Assembly: GCA_017484285.1 (NCBI GenBank)
Contig: JAFUTH010000001.1
Location: 62,001-126,000 of the forward strand
Reading direction: 5' to 3'
From: Treponema sp.
Lineage (GTDB): Bacteria > Spirochaetota > Spirochaetia > Treponematales > Treponemataceae
DNA length: 64,000 nucleotides
The translations under genes were made by a program, and so were the position numbers. Every line of letters starts with the position of its first letter. The first letter of the stretch is position 1. The notes under the pieces were generated by a model. That model was not told the DNA's origin. It was given only the letters and a program-made list of their open reading frames with translations, and did no database searches. Shown here piece after piece: positions 42,961-50,618 of this stretch.

Positions 42961-43503
42961 ATGAAAGTTATTCTTTATACCGATGTCAAACATCTTGGTG
43001 AAATGGGTGATGTAAAGAACGTTGCGAACGGCTATGCACGCAACTTCCTTTTCCCGCACATGTACGCTGTTCCGTACAATGACCAGACGGTCGCTTACTT
43101 CGAGTCTCGCAAAGAGGAAATCGAAGCACGCAAAGAGCAGAAACGCAAGGACGCTGCAAGCCTCAAAGAGAAGCTTGAAGCACTCACAATCGAGCTCAAA
43201 GTTCCGGCTGCTGCAAACGGCAAGCTTTTCGGCTCAGTCTCAGCGCTCACAGTTTCTGAATTCTTGGCTAAGAACGGATTCGAAATCGAGCGCAAACGCA
43301 TCGAGATTCCGGGCGTTGCAATCAAATCAGTCGGCAACTACCACTGCACTATCCACCTTTACGAGGCATCAAACGCAGAAGTAAAGATTTCTGTCGTCGC
43401 ACAGGAAGACGATACTGCTAAAAAAGAAGCTCCGAAAAAGGCTGAAAAGAAAGAAGAGGCTGCTCCCGCTGAGGAAGCACCAGCTGAAGATGCTAATGCA
43501 TAA
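42961..43503 (+). CDS. rplI: 50S ribosomal protein L9
   Basis: The 180-residue protein has the typical start MKVILYTDVKHLGEMGD and VANGYARNFLFPH, a long connecting helix and a C-terminal rRNA-binding domain to about residue 148. The last 30 residues are an Ala/Glu/Lys-rich tail not seen in most L9 proteins. The Shine-Dalgarno AGGGGG is nine bases before the ATG. Confidence 0.96.
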   Translation: MKVILYTDVKHLGEMGDVKNVANGYARNFLFPHMYAVPYNDQTVAYFESRKEEIEARKEQKRKDAASLKEKLEALTIELKVPAAANGKLFGSVSALTVSEFLAKNGFEIERKRIEIPGVAIKSVGNYHCTIHLYEASNAEVKISVVAQEDDTAKKEAPKKAEKKEEAAPAEEAPAEDANA

Positions 43504-43525
43504 CCTGTTTTAGCTAATCTTAAAC

Positions 43526-43604
43526 GCCACACGGATTCGAAAAATCTAACGATTTTTCTTTTTGGATTTTGCGTTCGCAAAATTGAATCCGTGTGGCTTT
43601 TTTA
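43526..43604 (+). terminator. Branched hairpin terminator between rplI and dnaB
   Basis: A perfect 13-base outer stem (GCCACACGGATTC at 43526-43538 with GAATCCGTGTGGC at 43585-43597) is followed by TTTTTTA. Inside it are two further hairpins: AAAAATC-TAAC-GATTTTT (43540-43557) and ATTTTGC-GTTC-GCAAAAT (43566-43583). The RNA would form a three-way junction. The dnaB Shine-Dalgarno sequence starts only a few bases after the T run. Confidence 0.8.
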
Positions 43605-43619
43605 TTTGGGAGGAACATC

Positions 43620-44951
43620 ATGGATTCTGTTTTGAAAGACACCGTACCGCCGCACAATGACGAGGCAGAGCGCGCCACGCTCGGCGCGATGCTCTTGAAC
43701 TGGGGTGCGGTCAGCTCGATTGCAACGCTCTTACGCGCGGAGCATTTCTATATTCAGCAGAACCAAGTGATTTTCCGCGCGATGATGCGCCTTTTCTCAA
43801 AGGGCGAGACTTGCGACACGCTCGCGCTCGTGGAAGAGCTTTCAAAGAGCGGTCAGCTTGACGCTTCCGGCGGGGCGGCGTACATCGCTTCGCTCACCGA
43901 TGTCGTTCCCACGGCGGCAAACATCGAATACTACGCAAAAATAGTCTTTGAGCGCGCCACCCGCCGCAGTCTCATTGATGTCTCCCAGCAGATAAAAGCC
44001 TCTGCCTTTGACGAAACGCGCGACTCAAAGCTCATTCTCGAAGAAGCAGAAAAAAAGATTTTCGACCTCGCCGACAACGAGCAGACAACGGTCGTTCACT
44101 CGATGGGCGACATCGTTCCGCTCACCGTGGACATGATTGAAAAAAACTACAAGAGCAAGAACACGTTCACGGGCGTTCCCTCGGGCTTCTCAAAGCTCGA
44201 CACGATGACAAGCGGCTTCCAAAAGGCGGAGCTTGTCATTATCGGCGCGCGCCCCTCAATGGGAAAAACCGCGCTCGCGCTCAACATGATGGAGCATATC
44301 GCCGTCACCAAAAAGATTCCCTGCGGCTTCTTCTCTTTGGAAATGTCTCATGTGCAGATTGGGCAGCGTCTTCTTTCGCAGAACGCGCGAATCCCCGGCA
44401 CAAAGCTCCGCACGGGCATGCTCAAGCTCGACGACTTCCAGAAAATCAACGACGCGGCGGGGCGGTGCTATGATGCGCCGCTTTACATTGTTGACACGCC
44501 AAACATGCAGCTCATTGACCTCCGCGCAATGGCTCGCCGCATGCGCATGAACCAAAAAGTCGAGATTATTTTCATTGACTACATCGGTTTGATTGCAACA
44601 GAGAACAGTGCCGCGCCCGTCTACGAGCAGGTGAGCGAGATTTCAAAATCATTGAAGTCGCTTGCCCGCGAGCTGAACATTCCGATTGTCGCGCTCTGCC
44701 AGGTGAGCCGAGACGCAGAAGGAAACGAGCCGAGCTTGAACCAATTGCGCGGCTCTGGCTCAATCGAGCAGGACGCGGACGTGGTTATGTTCATTCACCG
44801 TGAGCGCAAAAAGCAGGAGGACGGCGAGGCAGAGCCGGTGCAGGACGCAAAAATCATCGTGGCAAAGCAGCGAAACGGTCCGATTGGCGATGTGCCGCTC
44901 TTGTTCCTCAGCTCAATCACCCGATTTGAAAACAAGGCGAACGAAGAATGA
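43620..44951 (+). CDS. dnaB: Replicative DNA helicase DnaB
   Basis: The start is ATG 43620, with GGGAGG eight bases upstream; an open frame nine codons longer has no such site and lies in the terminator. The 443-residue helicase unwinds DNA at the replication fork. The N-terminal domain (about 10-110) begins PPHNDEAERATLGAML, and the RecA-like domain has the Walker A GARPSMGKTALA near 206-217 and FIDYIGLI near 310. It is a normal length for DnaB and the order rplI-dnaB is conserved in bacteria. Confidence 0.96.
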   Translation: MDSVLKDTVPPHNDEAERATLGAMLLNWGAVSSIATLLRAEHFYIQQNQVIFRAMMRLFSKGETCDTLALVEELSKSGQLDASGGAAYIASLTDVVPTAANIEYYAKIVFERATRRSLIDVSQQIKASAFDETRDSKLILEEAEKKIFDLADNEQTTVVHSMGDIVPLTVDMIEKNYKSKNTFTGVPSGFSKLDTMTSGFQKAELVIIGARPSMGKTALALNMMEHIAVTKKIPCGFFSLEMSHVQIGQRLLSQNARIPGTKLRTGMLKLDDFQKINDAAGRCYDAPLYIVDTPNMQLIDLRAMARRMRMNQKVEIIFIDYIGLIATENSAAPVYEQVSEISKSLKSLARELNIPIVALCQVSRDAEGNEPSLNQLRGSGSIEQDADVVMFIHRERKKQEDGEAEPVQDAKIIVAKQRNGPIGDVPLLFLSSITRFENKANEE

Positions 44952-46198
44952 GCGAAACCTATATCGTCACAGCCGAAAAAATGGTCTCGGGCGGAGACTG
45001 TCTCTCGCATATCAACGGCAAAAACGTCTTTATTCCGTACGCGATTCCCGGCGAAACGCTTGAAATCGAAGTCACAAAATCATTCCGCGACTATGACACC
45101 GCGCGTATCGTGCGCATTGTCACGCCGTCACCGCACCGTGTCGACGCGCTCTGTCCGCTGTATGGAACATGCGGCGGGTGCAATATGCAGCACATCGACG
45201 CCGTCTATCAGAGAGAGCTCCGCGCCTCTATTTTGCGCGAGTGCTTTGAGCGGGAGGGGATTCCGTGCCCGCCGATAGCCACCATCTCAGGGAGCGACAC
45301 GGGCTACCGCGCGCGCATTCAGCTCACGAACGGCGGCTTCAACAAAAAAGAGAGCAATGAAGTCGTACCGCTCGAGCGCTGTCCTATCGCGACAAGCGAA
45401 ATCAACGCCTATCTCTCTCGCACGCCGCAGAACGAGCGCCCGAAAAACCGCGTCCACCTCTTTGCCGACGAGCGCATGACGGCAGCCGAAAAAATCATCG
45501 TCGCCGAAGAGCGCGAAAAGCTCGCAAAAGAAATCAAAGTGCAGGGCGGGGCAAGCTCCAAGCGAAAGGAAAAGCTCCGCCTGCAAAAAAACCGCCATTT
45601 TGCCGGCACGACGCTCAATGAGCACAACCGCTGTGAAGTCTCGATCCTCGGAAAAACAATCGCTTTCGACGTGCAGGGCTTTTTTCAGTCGAATCTGGGC
45701 GTGCTCGAGCAGACGATTTCCGAGCTGACAAAGAATCTCGGCGGCAAGACGGTGCTCGACATGTACGCAGGCTCGGGCACATTCTCGGTCTTTCTCGCCG
45801 ACTTGTTTGAGCGAGTCGTCCTCGTCGAGCACAACCGCGACGCGCTCGTCTTTGCCGAAGAAAACCTGCGCGGAAAACAGCACGAGAGTTTTGGCTTGAG
45901 CGGCGAAAAATGGGTGCAGTACAGCGCACAAAACACGATTGCGCAGTACGGCGGATTTGACGCGGTGGTGATTGACCCGCCGAGAAGCGGTATGGAAAAG
46001 GAAGTGTGCAAATGGCTCTGCCGTACGCACGTTCCGCAGATTCGCTCCGTGAGCTGCAATCCGAGCACGCACGCGCGTGACGCGGCTTTTCTCGTGCGCG
46101 CAGGCTACAAACTCACCAAGCTCTTTCTCCTCGATTTTTATCCGCATACGGCGCACATCGAGTCGCTTGCGTTCTTTGAGTACACGGACGAAGCATGA
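44948..46198 (+). CDS. RNA uracil-5 methyltransferase, RumA/RlmD-TrmA family
   Basis: The 416-residue protein has an N-terminal TRAM domain (about 1-58), an iron-sulphur cysteine set (CPLYGTCGGCNMQH near 69-82 plus ERCPIA near 138) and a Rossmann methyltransferase domain with LDMYAGSGTFSVFL near 269-282. The catalytic cysteine is in VSCNPST near 375-381 and DPPRSGM is near 342. The iron-sulphur motif points to the RlmD or RlmC branch over TrmA; the target uridine is not determined. The ATG overlaps the dnaB stop (ATGA). Confidence 0.92.
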   Translation: MSETYIVTAEKMVSGGDCLSHINGKNVFIPYAIPGETLEIEVTKSFRDYDTARIVRIVTPSPHRVDALCPLYGTCGGCNMQHIDAVYQRELRASILRECFEREGIPCPPIATISGSDTGYRARIQLTNGGFNKKESNEVVPLERCPIATSEINAYLSRTPQNERPKNRVHLFADERMTAAEKIIVAEEREKLAKEIKVQGGASSKRKEKLRLQKNRHFAGTTLNEHNRCEVSILGKTIAFDVQGFFQSNLGVLEQTISELTKNLGGKTVLDMYAGSGTFSVFLADLFERVVLVEHNRDALVFAEENLRGKQHESFGLSGEKWVQYSAQNTIAQYGGFDAVVIDPPRSGMEKEVCKWLCRTHVPQIRSVSCNPSTHARDAAFLVRAGYKLTKLFLLDFYPHTAHIESLAFFEYTDEA

Positions 46199-47943
46199 CA
46201 CGCCGCACGCCGTTTCTCGCTTTCTTTTTACTGCTCACGCTCCCCGCGTTTTTTGCGCAGACGCCGCTCCGCCGTGAGAATCTGCAAGCGCAGACTCCCT
46301 CATGGCAGGCGGTTATCGGCGGTGAGGCAGTGAGCCCGTGCATTGAGACATCGTACGGCGTAGCCCTGTTGAGCGACGGACGGCTCTTGTCCGCCTGTAC
46401 GAGCGCGGGAACAGTCATCTGGCAGCGGAGCATCAAGGGGCGTCCGAGTCCGTATCTCTCAGCGTTCGGGGATTTTTTGTACGTCGTCACCGACCGCACG
46501 CACCTCAACCTCGTCAACCCGTCGGGCATGACCCTCTGGACGGCAATCGCGCCGTTTGAGATTACCGATTTTCCGCTCGTGGGCAGAGACGGGCGCGTGT
46601 TCGTCAAAGGCAAAAAGGGCATCGCCTGCTATGGACTCAACGGAACGCGCAAATGGCAGGTGGAGACCGATGAGCTCGGCTCGCTCCCGTTCGGCGTACT
46701 CGATGACGGAAGCCTTTTGGTGTACGCGCGCGCGCTAAAAGACGACAAAACGGTCGCACTGCGCTTTTCTCCGTTCGGCGAACGGCTTGAGGACATTACG
46801 TTCTCGGGAACAGTCTCGAGCGCGGAGAATTCCGAAAAAGGCGTCATCATCTCGCTCACCAATGGCTCAATCGGTCTCGTGCGCGTCGCGGGCGGCTCAG
46901 CGGAGGCAAAATGGGTCACCAGCTCTGGAAACACGACCGGCGCGTTCAAAATCTGCTATTCGCCCATCTCGCAGAACACGGCGTTTTTCTTTCAGAACGG
47001 AAGCAGAACCGAGGCGGTCATCGTGAACACCGACTCGGGCGAAGTAAAAAAACGCTTTCAAGTCGGGCAGATTGCCTCATCTGACTTTCAAATCGCGCGC
47101 GCGACAAGCTCGGGCTTTTTTATCAGCGGCGCATATTCTGCCTGCGAGTTCACCGAGACAGGCACGATTTTATACGCGGCAGACCTTCCCGCGCGCGCAA
47201 AATGGACATCGCTCTGCTACACGGACAAAAACTACCTCGTTCTCTGCATGAAAGACTGGACGATGACGGCGTTTCTCATGTCAGGCGCGCAGCCTGCGAA
47301 AAAAATCAGACCGACGCTCAAATCGCTCTCCTACGTAAACGCGCAGAGCGTCGATTCCGTGGCAAAACAGGCGGGCATCAGACCGCTCACCGAAGCGAAA
47401 ATGACGGAAATCGCGCGGGAATTCAAGGCGGGCGACTACGGCGAAAAAGAGTGCGAGTACCTTTCGCTCATAAAGGCAGAGGCGCAGAACTACATCGACG
47501 CGCACGCGCTGTCCGTCGCATTCCGCGGCGAACCGAGTTTTTTTGAGGAAAACGCCGTCTACACGCAGGATTTGCTGTATCTCATGTCGCAGACCGGAAC
47601 GCGGGAATTCTCCTCGTATTTTGCGCGCCTGCTCGCCAGTGAAGACGACCTCTCGCAACTCTCGTCAATCATCGCGTTCGCCGGCACGTGCGCCTACGAC
47701 GAAAACGCGCAGATGCTCAAAGAGCTGGAAGCCCTGCTCAGAAAGATACCGCCGAAGAATTCCGCGCTGCTCAAGCAAATCTGCGACGCGACCTACGAAA
47801 TCTGCCGCTTTATGGGGCGTCCCGCGTTCAACAGGCAGGGGCGCACCATCATCTCATACCTGTTTTACCCGCAGTACGACAAAACAGTGCGCACCTACGC
47901 CCGCACCATCCTCACCAAAATGGTCGACCTCGAAAAAAAGTAA
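46195..47943 (+). CDS. Secreted PQQ-like beta-propeller protein
   Basis: The 582-residue protein has a signal peptide (about 1-21, ending FFAQT). Residues 40-370 repeat a strand pattern of the pyrrolo-quinoline-quinone propeller type, for example GTVIWQRSIKG, GMTLWTAIAPF, GTRKWQVETDE and GTILYAADLPA. The C-terminal third (about 390-582) is helical and HEAT-like. It may be a scaffold similar in role to BamB, but that is only a fold analogy. It overlaps the methyltransferase gene by four bases. Confidence 0.75.
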   Translation: MTRRTPFLAFFLLLTLPAFFAQTPLRRENLQAQTPSWQAVIGGEAVSPCIETSYGVALLSDGRLLSACTSAGTVIWQRSIKGRPSPYLSAFGDFLYVVTDRTHLNLVNPSGMTLWTAIAPFEITDFPLVGRDGRVFVKGKKGIACYGLNGTRKWQVETDELGSLPFGVLDDGSLLVYARALKDDKTVALRFSPFGERLEDITFSGTVSSAENSEKGVIISLTNGSIGLVRVAGGSAEAKWVTSSGNTTGAFKICYSPISQNTAFFFQNGSRTEAVIVNTDSGEVKKRFQVGQIASSDFQIARATSSGFFISGAYSACEFTETGTILYAADLPARAKWTSLCYTDKNYLVLCMKDWTMTAFLMSGAQPAKKIRPTLKSLSYVNAQSVDSVAKQAGIRPLTEAKMTEIAREFKAGDYGEKECEYLSLIKAEAQNYIDAHALSVAFRGEPSFFEENAVYTQDLLYLMSQTGTREFSSYFARLLASEDDLSQLSSIIAFAGTCAYDENAQMLKELEALLRKIPPKNSALLKQICDATYEICRFMGRPAFNRQGRTIISYLFYPQYDKTVRTYARTILTKMVDLEKK

Positions 47944-47980
47944 GGAAGCGCCATATTTTAGTGCATTTACTTTCAGATTG

Positions 47981-47989
47981 TGATATACT
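47981..47989 (+). promoter_or_regulatory. Extended -10 promoter of the p83/100 gene
   Basis: TGA-TATACT is an extended -10 element without a clear -35 box. The message would have a leader of about 20 bases with TTTGGAGGAAAG before the ATG at 48017. Confidence 0.55.
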
Positions 47990-48016
47990 GTTTGGAGTTT
48001 CATTTGGAGGAAAGTA

Positions 48017-49780
48017 ATGCAAACTAAAAAAGTTCTTGGTGCCATTCTTGCGTTTTTCGCTGCTGCCGCTGTGTTTTCACTGGAAGTTGACCGCGGAGAA
48101 TTGCAGAGCGCGGGGAGTGCAGACACAATCGTTTTCAAAAATTATTCAGGACCGCACTCAGTCATAAATACCATTCAAGAAATCCGTCAGATTGGCGGCG
48201 TGCTCGGCGAGCCTGTCCGTGCAAATCCCACCCAGGCGATGACGGTCGGCTCTGCAAACCGCTATTCGGTCATTCATGCCATCGACATAACCACCACCGA
48301 AAAACTCGACGCTGACATCTTCATCATCGGAAAGGGCGCAACGGTCGACCACATCACGAACCTTCGCCGTATCATCTCAGGCTATCTCGTTTCAGCATAT
48401 GGATATACAGAGCGCGACGCCGACACAATCGCAACATTCGTCACGGTCTACAACGCAGTCTATCGCGGAAACATGAGCGTGTTCGAGTCAAAATACAAAA
48501 AAATCGTCCTCGACAATATCTCCGCGAGCAAAGTCGGTCTCGAAACGGATTACCGCGACTGGCCGGGCAATACGCAGATTGTCATTCCGCTCTCTGACAT
48601 CGCCGGTGGCTTGAGCACGATTGACACCTCCGTCATCTCCGACAAGCAGGTCGTCAAATCAATGCAGGGCGAAGACGACAAGGGCATTGACACGCGCAAA
48701 GACATGGTTGACATCAAGGAGCGCGAGGCTGACAACGCTCAAGAAAAGGCCGATGAAGCGCAGAAAACTGCCGACGCAGAAAAGGCAAAGCTCATAGACG
48801 AGCAGAAAAAGTCCGCGCAGGCGCAGAAAGACGCTGACAAGGCGCAGAAAGACGCCGACGCGGCAAAAAAGAACGCTGACGCCGCTCAAAAAGACGCCGA
48901 TGCCGCCCAAAAGAACGCTGACCAAGCACAGAAAGACGCTGACGCGGCAAAAAAGAACGCTGAGGCACATCCAAATGACGCGCAGGCGCAACAGGATGCC
49001 GCCGACGCACAGAAAAACGCTGACGCCGCTCAAAAAGACGCCGATGCCGCCCAGCAAAACGCCGACCAAGCACAGAGCGACGCTGAGCAGGCTCAGAAAG
49101 ACGCCGACCAGGCGCAAAAAGACGCAGATGCTCAGGCTCAGAAGACTGAGGAACAGGCTCAGGCTGCCCAGAATGCGCAGAACGAAGCGAACAGCGCGCA
49201 GGCTACCTCTGACCAAAAGCGCTCTGAGGCTCAGGCTGAGCGCGCGTCAATCGCAAAAGACCAGCAGTCGCTCATCGAGAATTCCGCTCAGGGCGCAGAC
49301 GAGAACACCATCTTCGGCTTAAAGACTATGGACGAGCAGGGCACGCTCTCTGCGATTGTCCGCATGAACGTGGCGACCGGCGCGCTCGTCAAAGAGTCCC
49401 CGGTCTCGCTCATCCGCGGACGCACGGTCTATGAGGACGGAAACGGCTTTATCGCGATTGCGGGCGCGAACGGCGGAAACGGCGCGATTCGTCTCGTCGT
49501 CATCGACAAAACGAGCCTTGAAATCGCTTCCGAGAGCGCAGACCTCATCGCCGAAAACTCAATGCTCGTCCAAAAAGACGGAAGCTACTTCTGCGTCATT
49601 CAAGACGGCGCGAACTGCTTCCTCGGAAAATTCAACAACGCCGTCGAAACGCTCGTAAAATCCCCCGTTGCGATTAAGGGCGCGACGCCGATTACGATTG
49701 GTGCAAAGGGAATCCTCGTCACTGACGCAAGCGGGAATCCAATCGTGCTCAATCCGAACGATTTGACGCAGGTTAAGTAA
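48017..49780 (+). CDS. p83/100-family spirochaete antigen
   Basis: The 587-residue protein has a signal peptide (about 1-22), an N-terminal domain (about 23-215; YSGPHSVINTIQEIRQIGGV), a long alanine-rich coiled coil (about 235-415) of near-heptad AQKDAD and AQKNAD units, and a C-terminal beta-domain (about 420-587; FGLKTMDEQGTLSAIVRMN). This order is that of the Borrelia p83/100 antigen and its Treponema homologues. The cellular role is not known. GGAGG lies before the ATG. Confidence 0.88.
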   Translation: MQTKKVLGAILAFFAAAAVFSLEVDRGELQSAGSADTIVFKNYSGPHSVINTIQEIRQIGGVLGEPVRANPTQAMTVGSANRYSVIHAIDITTTEKLDADIFIIGKGATVDHITNLRRIISGYLVSAYGYTERDADTIATFVTVYNAVYRGNMSVFESKYKKIVLDNISASKVGLETDYRDWPGNTQIVIPLSDIAGGLSTIDTSVISDKQVVKSMQGEDDKGIDTRKDMVDIKEREADNAQEKADEAQKTADAEKAKLIDEQKKSAQAQKDADKAQKDADAAKKNADAAQKDADAAQKNADQAQKDADAAKKNAEAHPNDAQAQQDAADAQKNADAAQKDADAAQQNADQAQSDAEQAQKDADQAQKDADAQAQKTEEQAQAAQNAQNEANSAQATSDQKRSEAQAERASIAKDQQSLIENSAQGADENTIFGLKTMDEQGTLSAIVRMNVATGALVKESPVSLIRGRTVYEDGNGFIAIAGANGGNGAIRLVVIDKTSLEIASESADLIAENSMLVQKDGSYFCVIQDGANCFLGKFNNAVETLVKSPVAIKGATPITIGAKGILVTDASGNPIVLNPNDLTQVK

Positions 49781-49807
49781 TCGTCTTTTGAGACAGAGGT
49801 TTTCGCC

Positions 49808-50557
49808 ATGAAAAAATGTGTTCTGCTTTTTGTTGTACTTCTTTTCGCTTCTTCCGCGTTCGCCGTGAATATTGAGCTCGACGAAAACCTTGTGTTTCTT
49901 CCGTACGACAAACTAAACCTTTCGTTCGATGAGACCAATTTCGACACCGACTTTTCGGACGCAACGATGCGGAACCGCTCGTTCTTCGGCCTTGAGCTCT
50001 CGCCGACGTTTTTCTTTTTCGCGCCGCTCACACATCTCGACATCGGCGTGAATCTCAACCTCGGTTTTTCGGTCATCGCGCATGAGTTCAAAGACCTGCC
50101 CGACGAGCCGAGTGAAGCCTACGGCTCATACGTTTTTGCGTCTGTCGGTCCGTGCTTCCGCTGGAATTTCAACGAGACAAATTCGCTCTCATTCATTCCC
50201 GCGCTCCGCTACAACATCAAGGATGTCAACTCAAACCCGCTCTTTATCATGATGACGATTACCGGCGCGGAATATGAGTCATTGTACCTCTCACGCTACC
50301 GCTCACTCGCGTTTACGCTCGCATACAAACACTGGTTCGTAAACACCGAGCGCGTCCATTTCGGTCTGAACGGGGGCGTTGACTTTAACATTCCGCTCGA
50401 CGGCACATTTGCCATTTTGTACGGCGACCGTGAGCCGGATGCCATTTACTACAAAACTGATGGCGGGGCAGCCGTAAAAGTCTTTATCGGCGTGTGCCTC
50501 AACTTCGGAAAGCGCAGTCTCGAGCAGGCAAAAATCATCGAAGACGAGTGGTATTAG
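49808..50557 (+). CDS. Outer-membrane beta-barrel protein of unknown function
   Basis: The 249-residue product has a signal peptide (about 1-18, ending SSAFAV) and amphipathic strands throughout (LDIGVNLNLGFSVIAHEF, SLAFTLAYKHWFV, VKVFIGVCLNFG). It ends in a 15-residue helical tail instead of a terminal aromatic residue. It is 27 bases after the p83/100 gene and may share its transcript. GACAGAGG is the ribosome binding site candidate. Confidence 0.7.
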   Translation: MKKCVLLFVVLLFASSAFAVNIELDENLVFLPYDKLNLSFDETNFDTDFSDATMRNRSFFGLELSPTFFFFAPLTHLDIGVNLNLGFSVIAHEFKDLPDEPSEAYGSYVFASVGPCFRWNFNETNSLSFIPALRYNIKDVNSNPLFIMMTITGAEYESLYLSRYRSLAFTLAYKHWFVNTERVHFGLNGGVDFNIPLDGTFAILYGDREPDAIYYKTDGGAAVKVFIGVCLNFGKRSLEQAKIIEDEWY

Positions 50558-50581
50558 CAGTCTTCTCACACGCTGTTTTCG

Positions 50582-50610
50582 TTGTACAAATCGCCGTTTT
50601 TCACTATAAT
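50582..50610 (+). promoter_or_regulatory. Promoter of metG, leaderless type
   Basis: TTGTAC (50582-50587) and TATAAT (50605-50610) are exactly 17 bases apart. Eight bases, TTCCCATT, separate the -10 box from the ATG at 50619. No Shine-Dalgarno sequence is present. Confidence 0.75.
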
Positions 50611-50618
50611 TTCCCATT

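Noticed and set aside
45287-46201. A 304-codon open frame on the minus strand opposite the RNA methyltransferase
   Set aside because: The plus-strand gene has the full cysteine and SAM motifs; the opposite frame is a shadow without features.
48740-49240. Minus-strand open frame with long Leu/Val/Cys runs opposite the p83/100 coil
   Set aside because: It is the complement of the repetitive coiled-coil coding sequence and has no start signal.
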